Shown here piece after piece: positions 19,000 to 27,411 of a DNA stretch of 32,690 nucleotides. The translations under genes were made by a program, and so were the position numbers. Every line of letters begins with the position of its first letter. Positions within the stretch are counted from its first letter, which is position 1. The stretch lies in IMG/VR virus record IMGVR_UViG_3300021602_000017, positions 1-32,690 of that record, one strand, 5' to 3'. This stretch comes from a virus. Below the pieces are notes generated by a model. It saw only the letters and a list, made by a program, of their open reading frames with translations, searched no databases and had not been told where the DNA came from.

Positions 19000-19353
19000 A
19001 TGGCATTCCCAGGTACATATAATTTTAACTACTACGTTGGTGATACATATCAATTTAGAATTTATCCAAAAGATGCTGATGGAAATACATTCTCTTTAGA
19101 TGCTTATACTTCTGCAGCATTTACTATAGCCAACAAACGTGGTGGTGGTGCAGGGGTAACACAAATTAATGCAACTGCAGAAATTGACACTACAACAGAC
19201 TCAGTATTATGTACTATATCACCAACAAAAGGAAGAAATCTAAATGCTGGAACAACATATGTATATGATATTCAAATAACAGATAATATTAATATTTACA
19301 CATTATTGACTGGAACAATTACACCAACAGCAGAGATTACTGGAGCAGTTTAA
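19000..19353 (+). CDS. Ig-like virion structural protein
   Basis: The 117-residue product begins MAFPGTYNFNYYVGDTYQFR and has the order VGDTYQFRIYPKD, LDAYTSAAFTIANKRGG, LNAGTTYVYDIQIT and a last TLLTGTITPT. This beta-sandwich pattern matches the 10700 and 11199 products, and resembles BppU-type baseplate N-domains. It likely bridges tail and fibre. AGAAAGAGGACA supplies the ribosome site. Confidence 0.65.
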   Translation: MAFPGTYNFNYYVGDTYQFRIYPKDADGNTFSLDAYTSAAFTIANKRGGGAGVTQINATAEIDTTTDSVLCTISPTKGRNLNAGTTYVYDIQITDNINIYTLLTGTITPTAEITGAV

Positions 19354-19354
19354 T

Positions 19355-19915
19355 ATGGCGGATGCAGTAGTTGGTTCGTTAGACTTAAACGTATTTGGTG
19401 GTCCAGCAGCACTAGATGTATCTGTTGATTTTGGTAAACAAGGAGTTCGTGGCAGTAAGTTTTGGCTAGGACAAGGAAATCCAGTTTCGGCATTATCAGG
19501 TCAAGAAGTTTTAATAAATGACTTATATATAAACACATTACCAACTGACCAATATTATGGATGGCTGTATCAGTATTTAATTGAAACTGGAAATGAAGTT
19601 TGGACAAAAGTTTTTTCTATTAATCCTATTCAATATACTATTAATAAGCAACAAGAGTTTGTGTCTGGCTCAACTACAGTCTTAATTCCAATATCTCAAT
19701 TTACTTCAGATACAGGAACACTTGTATCAACTTTTTCAATTACATATAATATTGAAGGAACAAATCCAATAGCAACATCTTTTACGCCATCAATTGTTGG
19801 GACAGACCTTTCAATTGTTATAAAAGCAATAGACTATTCTGGTAGTGCTTGGTCAAATTTAACAGGAGAAAAAAGTATTAATATGTTTATTTCTTATAGA
19901 GCAGCAGTGGCATAG
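19355..19915 (+). CDS. Virion structural protein, fibre-associated
   Basis: The 186-residue product starts MADAVVGSLDLNVFGGPAAL, followed by VDFGKQGVRGSKFWLGQGNP and a segment INDLYINTLPTDQYYGWLYQ (50-70). The C-terminal half is beta-rich and Ser/Thr-rich. I recognise the 'DFG..G.RGS.FW.G.G.P' block from cyanophage- and actinophage-type structural proteins that sit by fibre genes, without an assigned function. ATG at 19355 is 2 bases past the preceding stop. Confidence 0.6.
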   Translation: MADAVVGSLDLNVFGGPAALDVSVDFGKQGVRGSKFWLGQGNPVSALSGQEVLINDLYINTLPTDQYYGWLYQYLIETGNEVWTKVFSINPIQYTINKQQEFVSGSTTVLIPISQFTSDTGTLVSTFSITYNIEGTNPIATSFTPSIVGTDLSIVIKAIDYSGSAWSNLTGEKSINMFISYRAAVA

Positions 19916-19924
19916 GGAGATTAA

Positions 19925-21880
19925 ATGACACAAGATATTGGTGGCGTATATGTTACACAAATTCCTGCTTTAACTGATAATGCAGATATTCAAGAAGCAT
20001 TTAGACTATACCACTACGGAGCATCTACAGGTGTCTATAATAAAGATAATGAAAATCCAGATTTTCTTTTACAAAACTCAATTGCTGGTTATTTAAATAG
20101 TCTTCAAAATCAAATTGATACAGTAAGTGGTACATTGGGTGTACAAACTTCACAATGGTCCTCTAAAGGTTCATTAGTTACTGCAAAAACATCAGGATTA
20201 GGAGTAGAAGTATATACTTTGCCAGTAGGCTTAACTAATGGAATGGTTTTAACAGTAAAATCTGCTTCAGCAAATGGAGCAGGTATTGAGTGGCTTGCAC
20301 CAGATGTATTATCAGATAATACAGTTACTCTTTCTAATAAAACTTTAACTGCTCCAAAATTTGGCTCTAGTGGATACATAGCAGATAATCTTGGACTACC
20401 ACTAATTTCTTTTCCTGCCACAATTTCTTCAGCAGTTAATGCTATAACAATTTCTAATGCTACAACTGGAAATAAACCAAGTATTGCAGCAACTGGAACA
20501 GATACAAATATAACCCTTAATTTAATTTCAAAAGGAACAGGAACTGTACAGATAAATGGTAGTGATATACCAACATTAGCAGGAGTTCAAACATTTACTA
20601 ATAAAACTCTTACAAGTCCAACAATTACAAACCCAACAGTTTCAGGACTATATATTTCTGATTCAAACATTGTTTTTGAAGGTACAACTGCAGATGCATA
20701 CGAAACAACTTTAACTGTTATTGATCCTACTGCAGCAAGAACAATTACCTTACCAGATATTAGTGGAACTGTAATTACTACTGGAAATCTTACAGGAATT
20801 ACTTCTACTGGAACTATTACTTCTGGTGCTTGGAATGGTTCAGGAATTGCTACTTCATATGGTGGTACAGGACTTTCATCATTTACCGCAAATGGAGCAG
20901 TCTATGCTTCGTCTACTTCTGCATTAACTACTGGAACGCTACCTGCAATTTCGGGAGGGACTGGACAAGCATTATATACAGTAGGAGATATTCTATATGC
21001 TAATACAACAACTACATTAAATAAACTTTCACCTACAACTAATGGATATCTTTTAACCCTTGTTGCAGGAGTTCCTGCATGGGCAGCAGCACCAGTATCC
21101 CTTCCTACACAAACTGGTAATGGTGGTAAATATCTTACAACAGATGGAACTACCGCTTCTTGGGCAATTATTGCTGCAGGATATACAGCACCTACACTTG
21201 GAACAACACTCCTTGTTTCTGGAACAACTATTTCAAATGTTGCGGGACTAACAATCAATTCAACAACTATTCCAACAAGTGGTGGAACAGCATTAGTTAC
21301 AGGAAATACTGGAATTCAAAATGTTTCAGGTAGTGTTGTTGATCATTTAACAACAAATGCACAGATTGCCTCATATTCTCTAGTCCTTGCTGATGATGGA
21401 AAATTAGTTGAGACAAATGTTGCTACTGCAAACAACATTACAGTTCCATTAAGTTCAGCACAAGCATTTCCAGTTGGAACTCAAATTAATATTTTACAAA
21501 CAGGTGTGGGACAAACAACAATAGTTCCAACTGCAATTACAACAGCAACATATTCCTCTGGAGGTGCAGCAGCAGCAACCACAGTAGTTATTGCAGCAAC
21601 AAATGCAGCAATTTTGGCAGGACAAAAAATAACTGGAATAGGATTTGCAGATAATGCCTATGTTGTAAGTGTATCTACTACTACAATAACATTTTTTCCT
21701 GCAGCAACTTCTCAAATTTCAGGAACATTAACATTTAGCATTCCAGTTTTTGCAACACCAGGATTAAAACTAAGAAGTCAATGGTCATCTGCTACTTTAA
21801 TTAAAAGAACTGCAGATTCAAGAACCTCTACAAATTATTCTCTTAATACTTGGGTATTAATAGGAGATCTTATAGCATGA
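19925..21880 (+). CDS. Tail-fibre protein with T/S/G-rich body
   Basis: The 651-residue protein begins MTQDIGGVYVTQIPALTDNA and DIQEAFRLYHYGASTGVYN, the N-domain typical of a set of phage fibres. Its body repeats ...LSNKTLTAPKFG..., ...FTNKTLTSPTITNPTVSG... and TSYGGTGLSS, ISGGTGQALYTVGDILYA, and it closes with a hydrophobic beta domain. GGGAG precedes the ATG. The end overlaps the next gene by ATGA. It is the last fibre before the Hint-domain protein and may interact with it. Confidence 0.75.
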   Translation: MTQDIGGVYVTQIPALTDNADIQEAFRLYHYGASTGVYNKDNENPDFLLQNSIAGYLNSLQNQIDTVSGTLGVQTSQWSSKGSLVTAKTSGLGVEVYTLPVGLTNGMVLTVKSASANGAGIEWLAPDVLSDNTVTLSNKTLTAPKFGSSGYIADNLGLPLISFPATISSAVNAITISNATTGNKPSIAATGTDTNITLNLISKGTGTVQINGSDIPTLAGVQTFTNKTLTSPTITNPTVSGLYISDSNIVFEGTTADAYETTLTVIDPTAARTITLPDISGTVITTGNLTGITSTGTITSGAWNGSGIATSYGGTGLSSFTANGAVYASSTSALTTGTLPAISGGTGQALYTVGDILYANTTTTLNKLSPTTNGYLLTLVAGVPAWAAAPVSLPTQTGNGGKYLTTDGTTASWAIIAAGYTAPTLGTTLLVSGTTISNVAGLTINSTTIPTSGGTALVTGNTGIQNVSGSVVDHLTTNAQIASYSLVLADDGKLVETNVATANNITVPLSSAQAFPVGTQINILQTGVGQTTIVPTAITTATYSSGGAAAATTVVIAATNAAILAGQKITGIGFADNAYVVSVSTTTITFFPAATSQISGTLTFSIPVFATPGLKLRSQWSSATLIKRTADSRTSTNYSLNTWVLIGDLIA

Positions 21881-22803
21881 CTCCAATAATCCCTGGAATT
21901 ATTGCATCATCAGATGGACATCAACCAGGTACTCCAATTATTGTTTCAGCAACTGCTCCAACTGCTACTACTGCTACCGTTAATTTTACTGCACCCACAT
22001 ATTTAGGCAAGCCTGCTGGAACATCCTATACTGCAACATCTTCTCCAGGAGCACTTACAGGAACAGGAACAGGAACACCAATTACTGTTTCTGGCTTAAC
22101 ACCATCTACAGCCTATACATTTACAGTTACACTTAGCAATGGTGTTGGAACTTCTTTGGCAAGTGGAACAGCATCTGCAACAACACCTGCAGCAGGTCCA
22201 TTCTTCCCACCATTCTTCCCATTCTTCCCATTCTTCCCACCTGCATTCCCATTCTTCCCATTCTTCCCACCTGCATTCCCATTCTTCCCATTCTTCCCAC
22301 CTGCATTCCCATTCTTCCCATTCTTCCCACCAAAATTTGCTCAAAAGTGTATTCATGGAGATGCAAGAGTTCTCACTACAAGTGGATATATGGCTGCAAG
22401 AGATATCAAGGTCGGAGACAAATTGTTAACAGTAAGTGAAAATAGTATGACAAAAATAACTCCAACATTCCACGATATGTCAATATCTAATAAGATTGAA
22501 TTTGTAGAAGTAGAAGTAACAACTAATAATATAAGTCAAGAAAAACTAATTAAGTTTAATAATACTTTAGACAAGTTCTCTTTACATCAGCCAATATATG
22601 TAAAGACTGAAAATGGAATTGATTGGAAGCCAACTGGAGAAGTTATGTTGGGAGATGTTCTTGTCAATGTTAACTCAGAGTCTGGAAATATTTCATATAC
22701 AATTGTAGAGAATATTGAAATATTTGATGCTGAAAATGTTTATGAAATTAGAACAACCCCACTCCTCTGGTTTATTGTAGGAAATTATTTAGTAGTATCT
22801 TAA
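21877..22803 (+). CDS. FN3, Phe/Pro-repeat and Hint (intein-like) protein
   Basis: The start at 21877 (MTPIIPGIIASSDGHQPGTP) overlaps the previous stop by ATGA. It has 308 residues. A fibronectin-type III domain (about 20-105; SGLTPSTAYTFTVTLSNGVG) is followed by a Phe/Pro repeat (109-152) and a Hint domain from Cys158: CIHGDARVLTTSGYMAARDI then KVGDKLLTV, the first block of hedgehog/intein self-processing domains. The C-terminus (VYEIRTTPLLWFIVGNYLVV) is like the last Hint block, but lacks the terminal His-Asn. Cleavage or ester formation at Cys158 is possible. Followed 1 base later by the methyltransferase gene. Confidence 0.8.
   Translation: MTPIIPGIIASSDGHQPGTPIIVSATAPTATTATVNFTAPTYLGKPAGTSYTATSSPGALTGTGTGTPITVSGLTPSTAYTFTVTLSNGVGTSLASGTASATTPAAGPFFPPFFPFFPFFPPAFPFFPFFPPAFPFFPFFPPAFPFFPFFPPKFAQKCIHGDARVLTTSGYMAARDIKVGDKLLTVSENSMTKITPTFHDMSISNKIEFVEVEVTTNNISQEKLIKFNNTLDKFSLHQPIYVKTENGIDWKPTGEVMLGDVLVNVNSESGNISYTIVENIEIFDAENVYEIRTTPLLWFIVGNYLVVS
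22201..22332 (+). repeat. In-frame 30-base repeats coding PPAFPFFPFF
   Basis: Three tandem copies of a 30-base unit encode PPAFPFFPFF, flanked by degenerate FFPPFFPFF. Phe and Pro alternate, an unusually hydrophobic linker between the FN3 and Hint domains. Confidence 0.85.
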
Positions 22804-22804
22804 T

Positions 22805-23434
22805 ATGGATTCATATATTTCTAGATGGGAAAATGATCCCATGTTTATTGACTTAAACGGTAGATACAATAAAATTCATGGTATTGACAATAAACTTAAT
22901 ACTGCCTTTATTGGAAGACTTTACATATTAAGACAATTAGCAAAACAACAACTATCAAAAAATAGTAATTTTGCAGAATGCGGAACTTATGCTGGAATGT
23001 CAGTGCATTTTGTAGCAGATATTTGTAGTCAAAGATTTATTGGTATAGATTCATTTGAAGGAGTTTCAGAGCCTGGACCAAACGATACAGAATACTTTAA
23101 AACATTAAAACTTGCAATACCGCAAGAAATTGCAGAAAAAACAATGCAGTCACATAAAAATGTAGAACTATACAAAGGATGGATTCCAGAAATATTTAGT
23201 ACAATCGATAGTTTAGAATATTCTTATGTTCATATTGATGTTGATTTATACGAACCAACAAAAAATTCTATAGAATATTTTTGGCCTAAACTAATTAACG
23301 GAGGTGTTTTAATTTGCGATGATTTCGGATCTTATAAAACAATAGGAGCAAGAAAAGCAATGTTAGATTTTTTTAAACAGGATAATATTTTAGAATTGCC
23401 AACTGGACAAGCCATAGTATATAAAAATGAATAA
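22805..23434 (+). CDS. TylF/MycF-type methyltransferase
   Basis: The 209-residue protein has the Rossmann-type blocks FAECGTYAGMSVHFVADI (57-74), GIDSFEG (80-86), YVHIDVDLYEPT (141-152) and LICDDFGSYKT (169-179), which define the TylF/MycF macrocin O-methyltransferase family. These are SAM- and metal-dependent and methylate hydroxyl groups of sugars; here the substrate is unknown. Its start is 1 base past the Hint gene stop, and its end overlaps the radical SAM gene by 8 bases. A second family member lies at 24955. Confidence 0.75.
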   Translation: MDSYISRWENDPMFIDLNGRYNKIHGIDNKLNTAFIGRLYILRQLAKQQLSKNSNFAECGTYAGMSVHFVADICSQRFIGIDSFEGVSEPGPNDTEYFKTLKLAIPQEIAEKTMQSHKNVELYKGWIPEIFSTIDSLEYSYVHIDVDLYEPTKNSIEYFWPKLINGGVLICDDFGSYKTIGARKAMLDFFKQDNILELPTGQAIVYKNE

Positions 23435-24413
23435 ATATTTAATTAAAGCCGTACAAATTGATGTTAATGGATTATGTAATGCAAAGTGTTGGTTTTGTCC
23501 TGTTGCTTATGTAGGAAATCCTAAAGAAGCAATTAAAGATATGTCTTTATCGGATCTTGAAAATATTTTAAAACAATTACAAGAAGGTAAAGGAATTTTT
23601 GTAGATCCCTCACTAAATATTGTTTATACTGCAAACTATAATGAAGTTTTGCTTTACAAAAATTTTGAAGGGATGCTAGATTTATATAGAAAGTATAATT
23701 TTAAAATTAATATACTTAGTAATGGAATAGCCCTTACTAAATCTAAAGTTGACCTACTAGTTAAAAATATAGACATTATAAATGAAGTTCTTTTAAATAT
23801 TCCTTCAGGAAATGAACAGCGTTGGTCAGAGTATACAAATATGAATCAATCTTTATTTAAAAAGGTTGTTGCAAATGTAAACTATGCATTTAAAAATCTT
23901 AATACACAATTTAGAATAATGGTTAATGGGCTAGATGATAGATCAATAACAGAAAATGGTGGCTGGGTAGACCTTTTAGAAAATACACCCAAGTTAAACT
24001 TAAGTATTGAAGATGGTTCTCTTAAGGCTGAAATTTTAGAACTTCAAGAACTTTTTCCTGGAGTTAATATATTTGAAAATTATCACCTATATGATCGTGC
24101 AGGACATTTAGAAGATTTAAAAATTCTTAGTCAATCAAAAGCAATTAATAAATATTTGTCAAACCCAGATTTAAAGGTTATAGGATGCAATGGTGGGATT
24201 GGTGTACGGGATAGAACTAGAGAGTGGATTCATATTAATCCTAACGGAGATTTATTTATTTGTTGCAATGACTATGATTTTAAAACTATTTATGGAAATA
24301 CCAATAAGGCAACTTTAGAAGATATTTGGAATAGTAAGAATAGATTAGAAATGATTAATAAATCTTATTCTGATCTGTGCACTAGATGCTCTGCTGCAGT
24401 TTGGGGTAAATAG
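23427..24413 (+). CDS. Radical SAM protein with SPASM-like C-terminus
   Basis: The 328-residue protein has VNGLCNAKCWFCPVAYVGNP (C17-x3-C21-x2-C24), the 4Fe-4S ligand motif of radical SAM enzymes, right after an N-terminal strand. The C-terminal part has GCNGGIGV, INPNGDLFICCNDYDFKTIYG and CTRCSAAVWGK, the outline of a SPASM-type second cluster domain (GD...C...G....A.LEDIWNS). SPASM proteins often modify peptides. Substrate unknown. It overlaps the upstream methyltransferase by 8 bases. Confidence 0.75.
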   Translation: MNKYLIKAVQIDVNGLCNAKCWFCPVAYVGNPKEAIKDMSLSDLENILKQLQEGKGIFVDPSLNIVYTANYNEVLLYKNFEGMLDLYRKYNFKINILSNGIALTKSKVDLLVKNIDIINEVLLNIPSGNEQRWSEYTNMNQSLFKKVVANVNYAFKNLNTQFRIMVNGLDDRSITENGGWVDLLENTPKLNLSIEDGSLKAEILELQELFPGVNIFENYHLYDRAGHLEDLKILSQSKAINKYLSNPDLKVIGCNGGIGVRDRTREWIHINPNGDLFICCNDYDFKTIYGNTNKATLEDIWNSKNRLEMINKSYSDLCTRCSAAVWGK

Positions 24414-24425
24414 CATTTATCTTAA

Positions 24426-24434
24426 TGCTATAAT
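24426..24434 (+). promoter_or_regulatory. Extended -10 promoter, leaderless gene
   Basis: TGCTATAAT is followed by 6 bases and the ATG at 24441. A short hairpin (GCATT-TATCTT-AATGC) lies between the preceding stop and the promoter. Confidence 0.65.
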
Positions 24435-24440
24435 ATATAT

Positions 24441-24974
24441 ATGAAAGCATGTGTAATATCTTTAAATTTAAGTAAGGGCTTGGTTATTAAGTCACATCTA
24501 GAAGAAAAGTCTATACCCTTTAAATATTTTTATGATTTTAATGATTCAAAACTATCAGTCTATCCAGAAACTACTCAAGGAATTCACGACTATATAGATT
24601 CTATTTATGAAGGCAATGATGTTTTTATTGAATTCCCCATGGCTTTTGAATATCAGTATATGTATCAAAAAGATAATGATACAAAGTTTGTATATGTAAA
24701 TATAGATAAAGTACAATGGATAGAAGCAATGAATAGTCTAAAAGCATATCCTTTTGAATCTGCGCCATATCCTTTTGAAGAGTATTTTTGCAAAAAATAT
24801 CTAAATACAGATGTTGCAGAAATTGCAAACCTAACAAATGAAGATTTATCTGAAATATACGATGCACATGTTTTGGCAGTTGATACTTTTTTTGCAAATA
24901 ACTCAAACTGTATTAAAATAGACATTGATAATCCATTGTTTTTTGAGATTTTTGATGAATTCTTATCAATATAA
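24441..24974 (+). CDS. Sulfotransferase-like remnant, uncertain
   Basis: The 177-residue protein begins MKACVISLNLSKGLVIKSHL without the P-loop (GxxKTGTTS) of sulfotransferases. Yet the region YVNIDKVQWIEAMNSLKAYP (about 90-110) and SEIYDAHVLAVDTFFANNSN (about 138-158) followed by IDIDNPLFFEIFDEFL resembles the C-terminal half of the family. It may be a degenerate or non-catalytic member. The next gene starts inside its last 20 bases. Moderate to low confidence in the family. Confidence 0.35.
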   Translation: MKACVISLNLSKGLVIKSHLEEKSIPFKYFYDFNDSKLSVYPETTQGIHDYIDSIYEGNDVFIEFPMAFEYQYMYQKDNDTKFVYVNIDKVQWIEAMNSLKAYPFESAPYPFEEYFCKKYLNTDVAEIANLTNEDLSEIYDAHVLAVDTFFANNSNCIKIDIDNPLFFEIFDEFLSI

Positions 24975-25593
24975 CCCAGAATTAGATAAAGATTTTTTTC
25001 AAGTTATTTCTGATTGGTGGCCAAATGATGATGTATCTTTATTATTTAAAAATCCAATGTATGATAGATATTATATTATGTGGAAGTATTCTAAATTAAT
25101 ATCAACTCTTGAAGGTGATTTTGTAGAGTGTGGAGTCTATAATGGAAGCACTGCAAATATTATGGCTACAAACTGTAATAATACTTTGCATTTATTTGAT
25201 TCTTGGGAAGGTCTATCTGAATTAGGACCATATGACAATGCAATATATGAAGACTTAACTTTTGGATTTACAGATTATAAATTTAAATACGAATTTAAAA
25301 AAACAAAGCAGAATTTAATAAAACATGATAACATTAAATACTACAAAGGTTGGATTCCAAAAGTATTAAATCTTGATACAAAAATATCATTTTTACATTT
25401 AGATTTAGATCTTTATCAGCCAACAAAAGACTGTTTAGAATATTTTTGGGAAAAAATAATTGATGGTGGCATAGTCTTGTGTGATTTGCACAATGAAGTT
25501 TCTACAGGAGCCTCAAAAGCAACAAAAGATTTTTTTAGTAATTTAAGAGATATAAAAGTTTTATCAACAGGTCAAGCAATAATTAAAAAATAG
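24955..25593 (+). CDS. Second TylF-type methyltransferase
   Basis: The start at 24955 (MNSYQYNPELDKDFFQVISD) is preferred, since the earlier ATG at 24925 would lengthen the overlap with the previous gene. The 212-residue product has FVECGVYNGSTANIM (56-70), LHLDLDLYQPT (147-157) and VLCDLHNEVSTGA (174-186), the same family as the 22805 product. An SAM-dependent O-methyltransferase is likely; substrate unknown. Ends 7 bases before the GuaB-like gene. Confidence 0.7.
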   Translation: MNSYQYNPELDKDFFQVISDWWPNDDVSLLFKNPMYDRYYIMWKYSKLISTLEGDFVECGVYNGSTANIMATNCNNTLHLFDSWEGLSELGPYDNAIYEDLTFGFTDYKFKYEFKKTKQNLIKHDNIKYYKGWIPKVLNLDTKISFLHLDLDLYQPTKDCLEYFWEKIIDGGIVLCDLHNEVSTGASKATKDFFSNLRDIKVLSTGQAIIKK

Positions 25594-25600
25594 GAGGAAA

Positions 25601-26659
25601 ATGATAATTAACCTAACAACAAGCAATTTGTGTTTTGATGATATTTTGCTAGTTCCAAAACAATCTAATATTAAAAGTAGAGCAAACATATCATTGTCTT
25701 CAACAATTGGAAATCTAAATAATCCAACTGCATGGATTAGTCTAGGAATTCCTGTTATGACTGCACCAATGGAATTTATAAATAGTAATGAAATGATTAT
25801 TAAAATAATAGATCATGGTGGAATGGCCTTTATAAATAAATTTCAAAATGATGAAAAAAGATTTAGTCAGTTTAAATCTTTGCCAAATAGAATAAAAGAC
25901 TTAAATCGTTTAGGTTTTGGAATAGACCTAGATGAAGCCCAAAATGCTGAATTTATTAATAAAGTTTTATCTTATGGGGTAAAGACTTTAGTTATTGATA
26001 CCGCATTAGGTCACTTGGAAATGGTTGTTGAAGTAATTAAAAACTTAAGATCTCGTATTCCAAACAATATTCATATTATGACAGGGAATGTTTCTTCGTA
26101 CGAGGCATATAAAAATTTAATGGACTCTGGTGCAGACTCAGTAAGAGTTGGTATTGGTGGAGGGGCTGCCTGTATAACTAGAATTGTAACAGGTTTTGGG
26201 GTACCAGTTTTAGCGTCTGTTATGGACATATACAAGCATGTTCAAAACGATATAGTAAATGGAATAGTTTCTGATGGTGGTATTAAGGCAAATGGAGATA
26301 TAGTTAAGGCTTTGGCAGCAGGGGCATCAGCAGTAATGATTGGCAGCATGTTTGCAGGGCATGAAGAATGTGATAGGCAAAGTGATGGTAGATTTTTATT
26401 TCGTGGTCTAGCATCTGAAAGTATTAAGTTAGATCCAGTTAATGGAATTGCCACAGGTGAAGAAATACATCATATTGAAGGCGTATCTGGCTATGTTGAA
26501 AATAAAGGTAGCATAAAAAAAACACTTATGGGCATAACTGATAATCTTAAAAGTGGCTTATCTTATTGTGGGTCAGAAGACTTAATATCATTTAAAAAAG
26601 ATGTTAGTTTTATTCAAGTTTCTTCAGAATCTTTAAAGGAGTCTAGGAGTAGGATATAA
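25601..26659 (+). CDS. IMP dehydrogenase/GMP reductase-like protein
   Basis: This 352-residue protein has the family blocks FDDILLVPKQSN (12-23), PVMTAPME (51-58), VIDTALGH (131-138), TGNV (161-164), GIGGGAACITRIVTG (184-198) with catalytic-type Cys191, and VSDGGIK (223-229) plus GASAVMIGSMFAG (241-253). No CBS domain is present, so it is GMP-reductase-sized. Gly-Gly-Ala at the loop replaces the usual Gly-Pro-Gly-Ser. Phage nucleotide pool control is likely. AGGAGG precedes the ATG. A weak inverted repeat follows. Confidence 0.75.
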   Translation: MIINLTTSNLCFDDILLVPKQSNIKSRANISLSSTIGNLNNPTAWISLGIPVMTAPMEFINSNEMIIKIIDHGGMAFINKFQNDEKRFSQFKSLPNRIKDLNRLGFGIDLDEAQNAEFINKVLSYGVKTLVIDTALGHLEMVVEVIKNLRSRIPNNIHIMTGNVSSYEAYKNLMDSGADSVRVGIGGGAACITRIVTGFGVPVLASVMDIYKHVQNDIVNGIVSDGGIKANGDIVKALAAGASAVMIGSMFAGHEECDRQSDGRFLFRGLASESIKLDPVNGIATGEEIHHIEGVSGYVENKGSIKKTLMGITDNLKSGLSYCGSEDLISFKKDVSFIQVSSESLKESRSRI

Positions 26660-26684
26660 ATAAGTGCTATCACTAGCAATAAAT

Positions 26685-26713
26685 TTGACAATCTTGTATC
26701 TATGGTATATAAT
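26685..26713 (+). promoter_or_regulatory. Strong sigma70-type promoter for hydroxylase block
   Basis: TTGACA (26685-26690), 17 bases, TATAAT (26708-26713), followed by a leader of about 25 bases with AAAGAGAG before the ATG at 26740. Confidence 0.8.
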
Positions 26714-26739
26714 TAAATTATAAAGAAAGAGAGATATTT

Positions 26740-27411
26740 ATGTGGGATAAAATAGAAACGCTTGCTCCAGGAATTTTTGTTTATAGAAATAACATAAAAC
26801 AAGAATTGGATATAATCAATAGGCTAGAAAATGTTTTAGATGATCTTGCACCATATGGTGAAATATCTAAAAATGGAAAACCATATCATTGGCTGCCAGC
26901 ATATGTCGGGTATCAACAACTTATGCCAGAATATCGGGACTGTAATGATTTTAAATTTAAAAAAACAGATATAGAACATGATACTAGTGAAGAGTCAATA
27001 AAACTACAAGGAATTTGGCAAGACTGCTACGATCCTCAAAAAAAGGCAGTAGATGATTATTGTCAAAAATTTAATATTATGGAATTAAGATATTGGGAAG
27101 CATTTAATTATATTCGTTATCGCCCAGGACAACACTTTATGGAGCACCATGATCATGGATTTTCATATAATTGTACAGTTTCTTTAGTCTCATATTTTAA
27201 TGATGACTATGAAGGTGGTGGACTTTATTTTAGGCTTCAAGGAATTACCTATCAACCAAAAGCAGGAGATACAGTAATTTTTCCTTCTAACTATATGTAT
27301 CCTCATCAAGCATTACCTGTAATTTCTGGAACCAAGTATTCTCTTGTAACAATGTTAGATTATAGTAATAAATACCATAAACCAGAAATGTATCAGGAAA
27401 CAGGAGAATGA
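26740..27411 (+). CDS. 2OG/Fe(II) oxygenase, P4H type 1
   Basis: This 223-residue protein belongs to the prolyl 4-hydroxylase-like family. The Fe(II) ligands H136-x-D138 lie in FMEHHDHGF, distal His189 in YMYPHQALP, and Lys199 in SGTKYSLVTMLD takes the place of the 2-oxoglutarate-binding basic residue (Lys, as in P4H proper). A preceding EAFNYIRYRPGQ is the usual first strand. It resembles the gene at 28172 most, both followed by a DUF6065-like gene. It overlaps the next gene by ATGA. Confidence 0.8.
   Translation: MWDKIETLAPGIFVYRNNIKQELDIINRLENVLDDLAPYGEISKNGKPYHWLPAYVGYQQLMPEYRDCNDFKFKKTDIEHDTSEESIKLQGIWQDCYDPQKKAVDDYCQKFNIMELRYWEAFNYIRYRPGQHFMEHHDHGFSYNCTVSLVSYFNDDYEGGGLYFRLQGITYQPKAGDTVIFPSNYMYPHQALPVISGTKYSLVTMLDYSNKYHKPEMYQETGE

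Noticed and set aside
22200-22330. CRISPR-like array
   Set aside because: The regular 30-base repeats are tandem, without spacers, and in frame within a gene.
22096-22366. Leftward and rightward ORFs over the 30-base repeats
   Set aside because: Their repeats (EEWECRW, SHSSHLH) are alternate-frame readings of the PPAFPFFPFF repeat.
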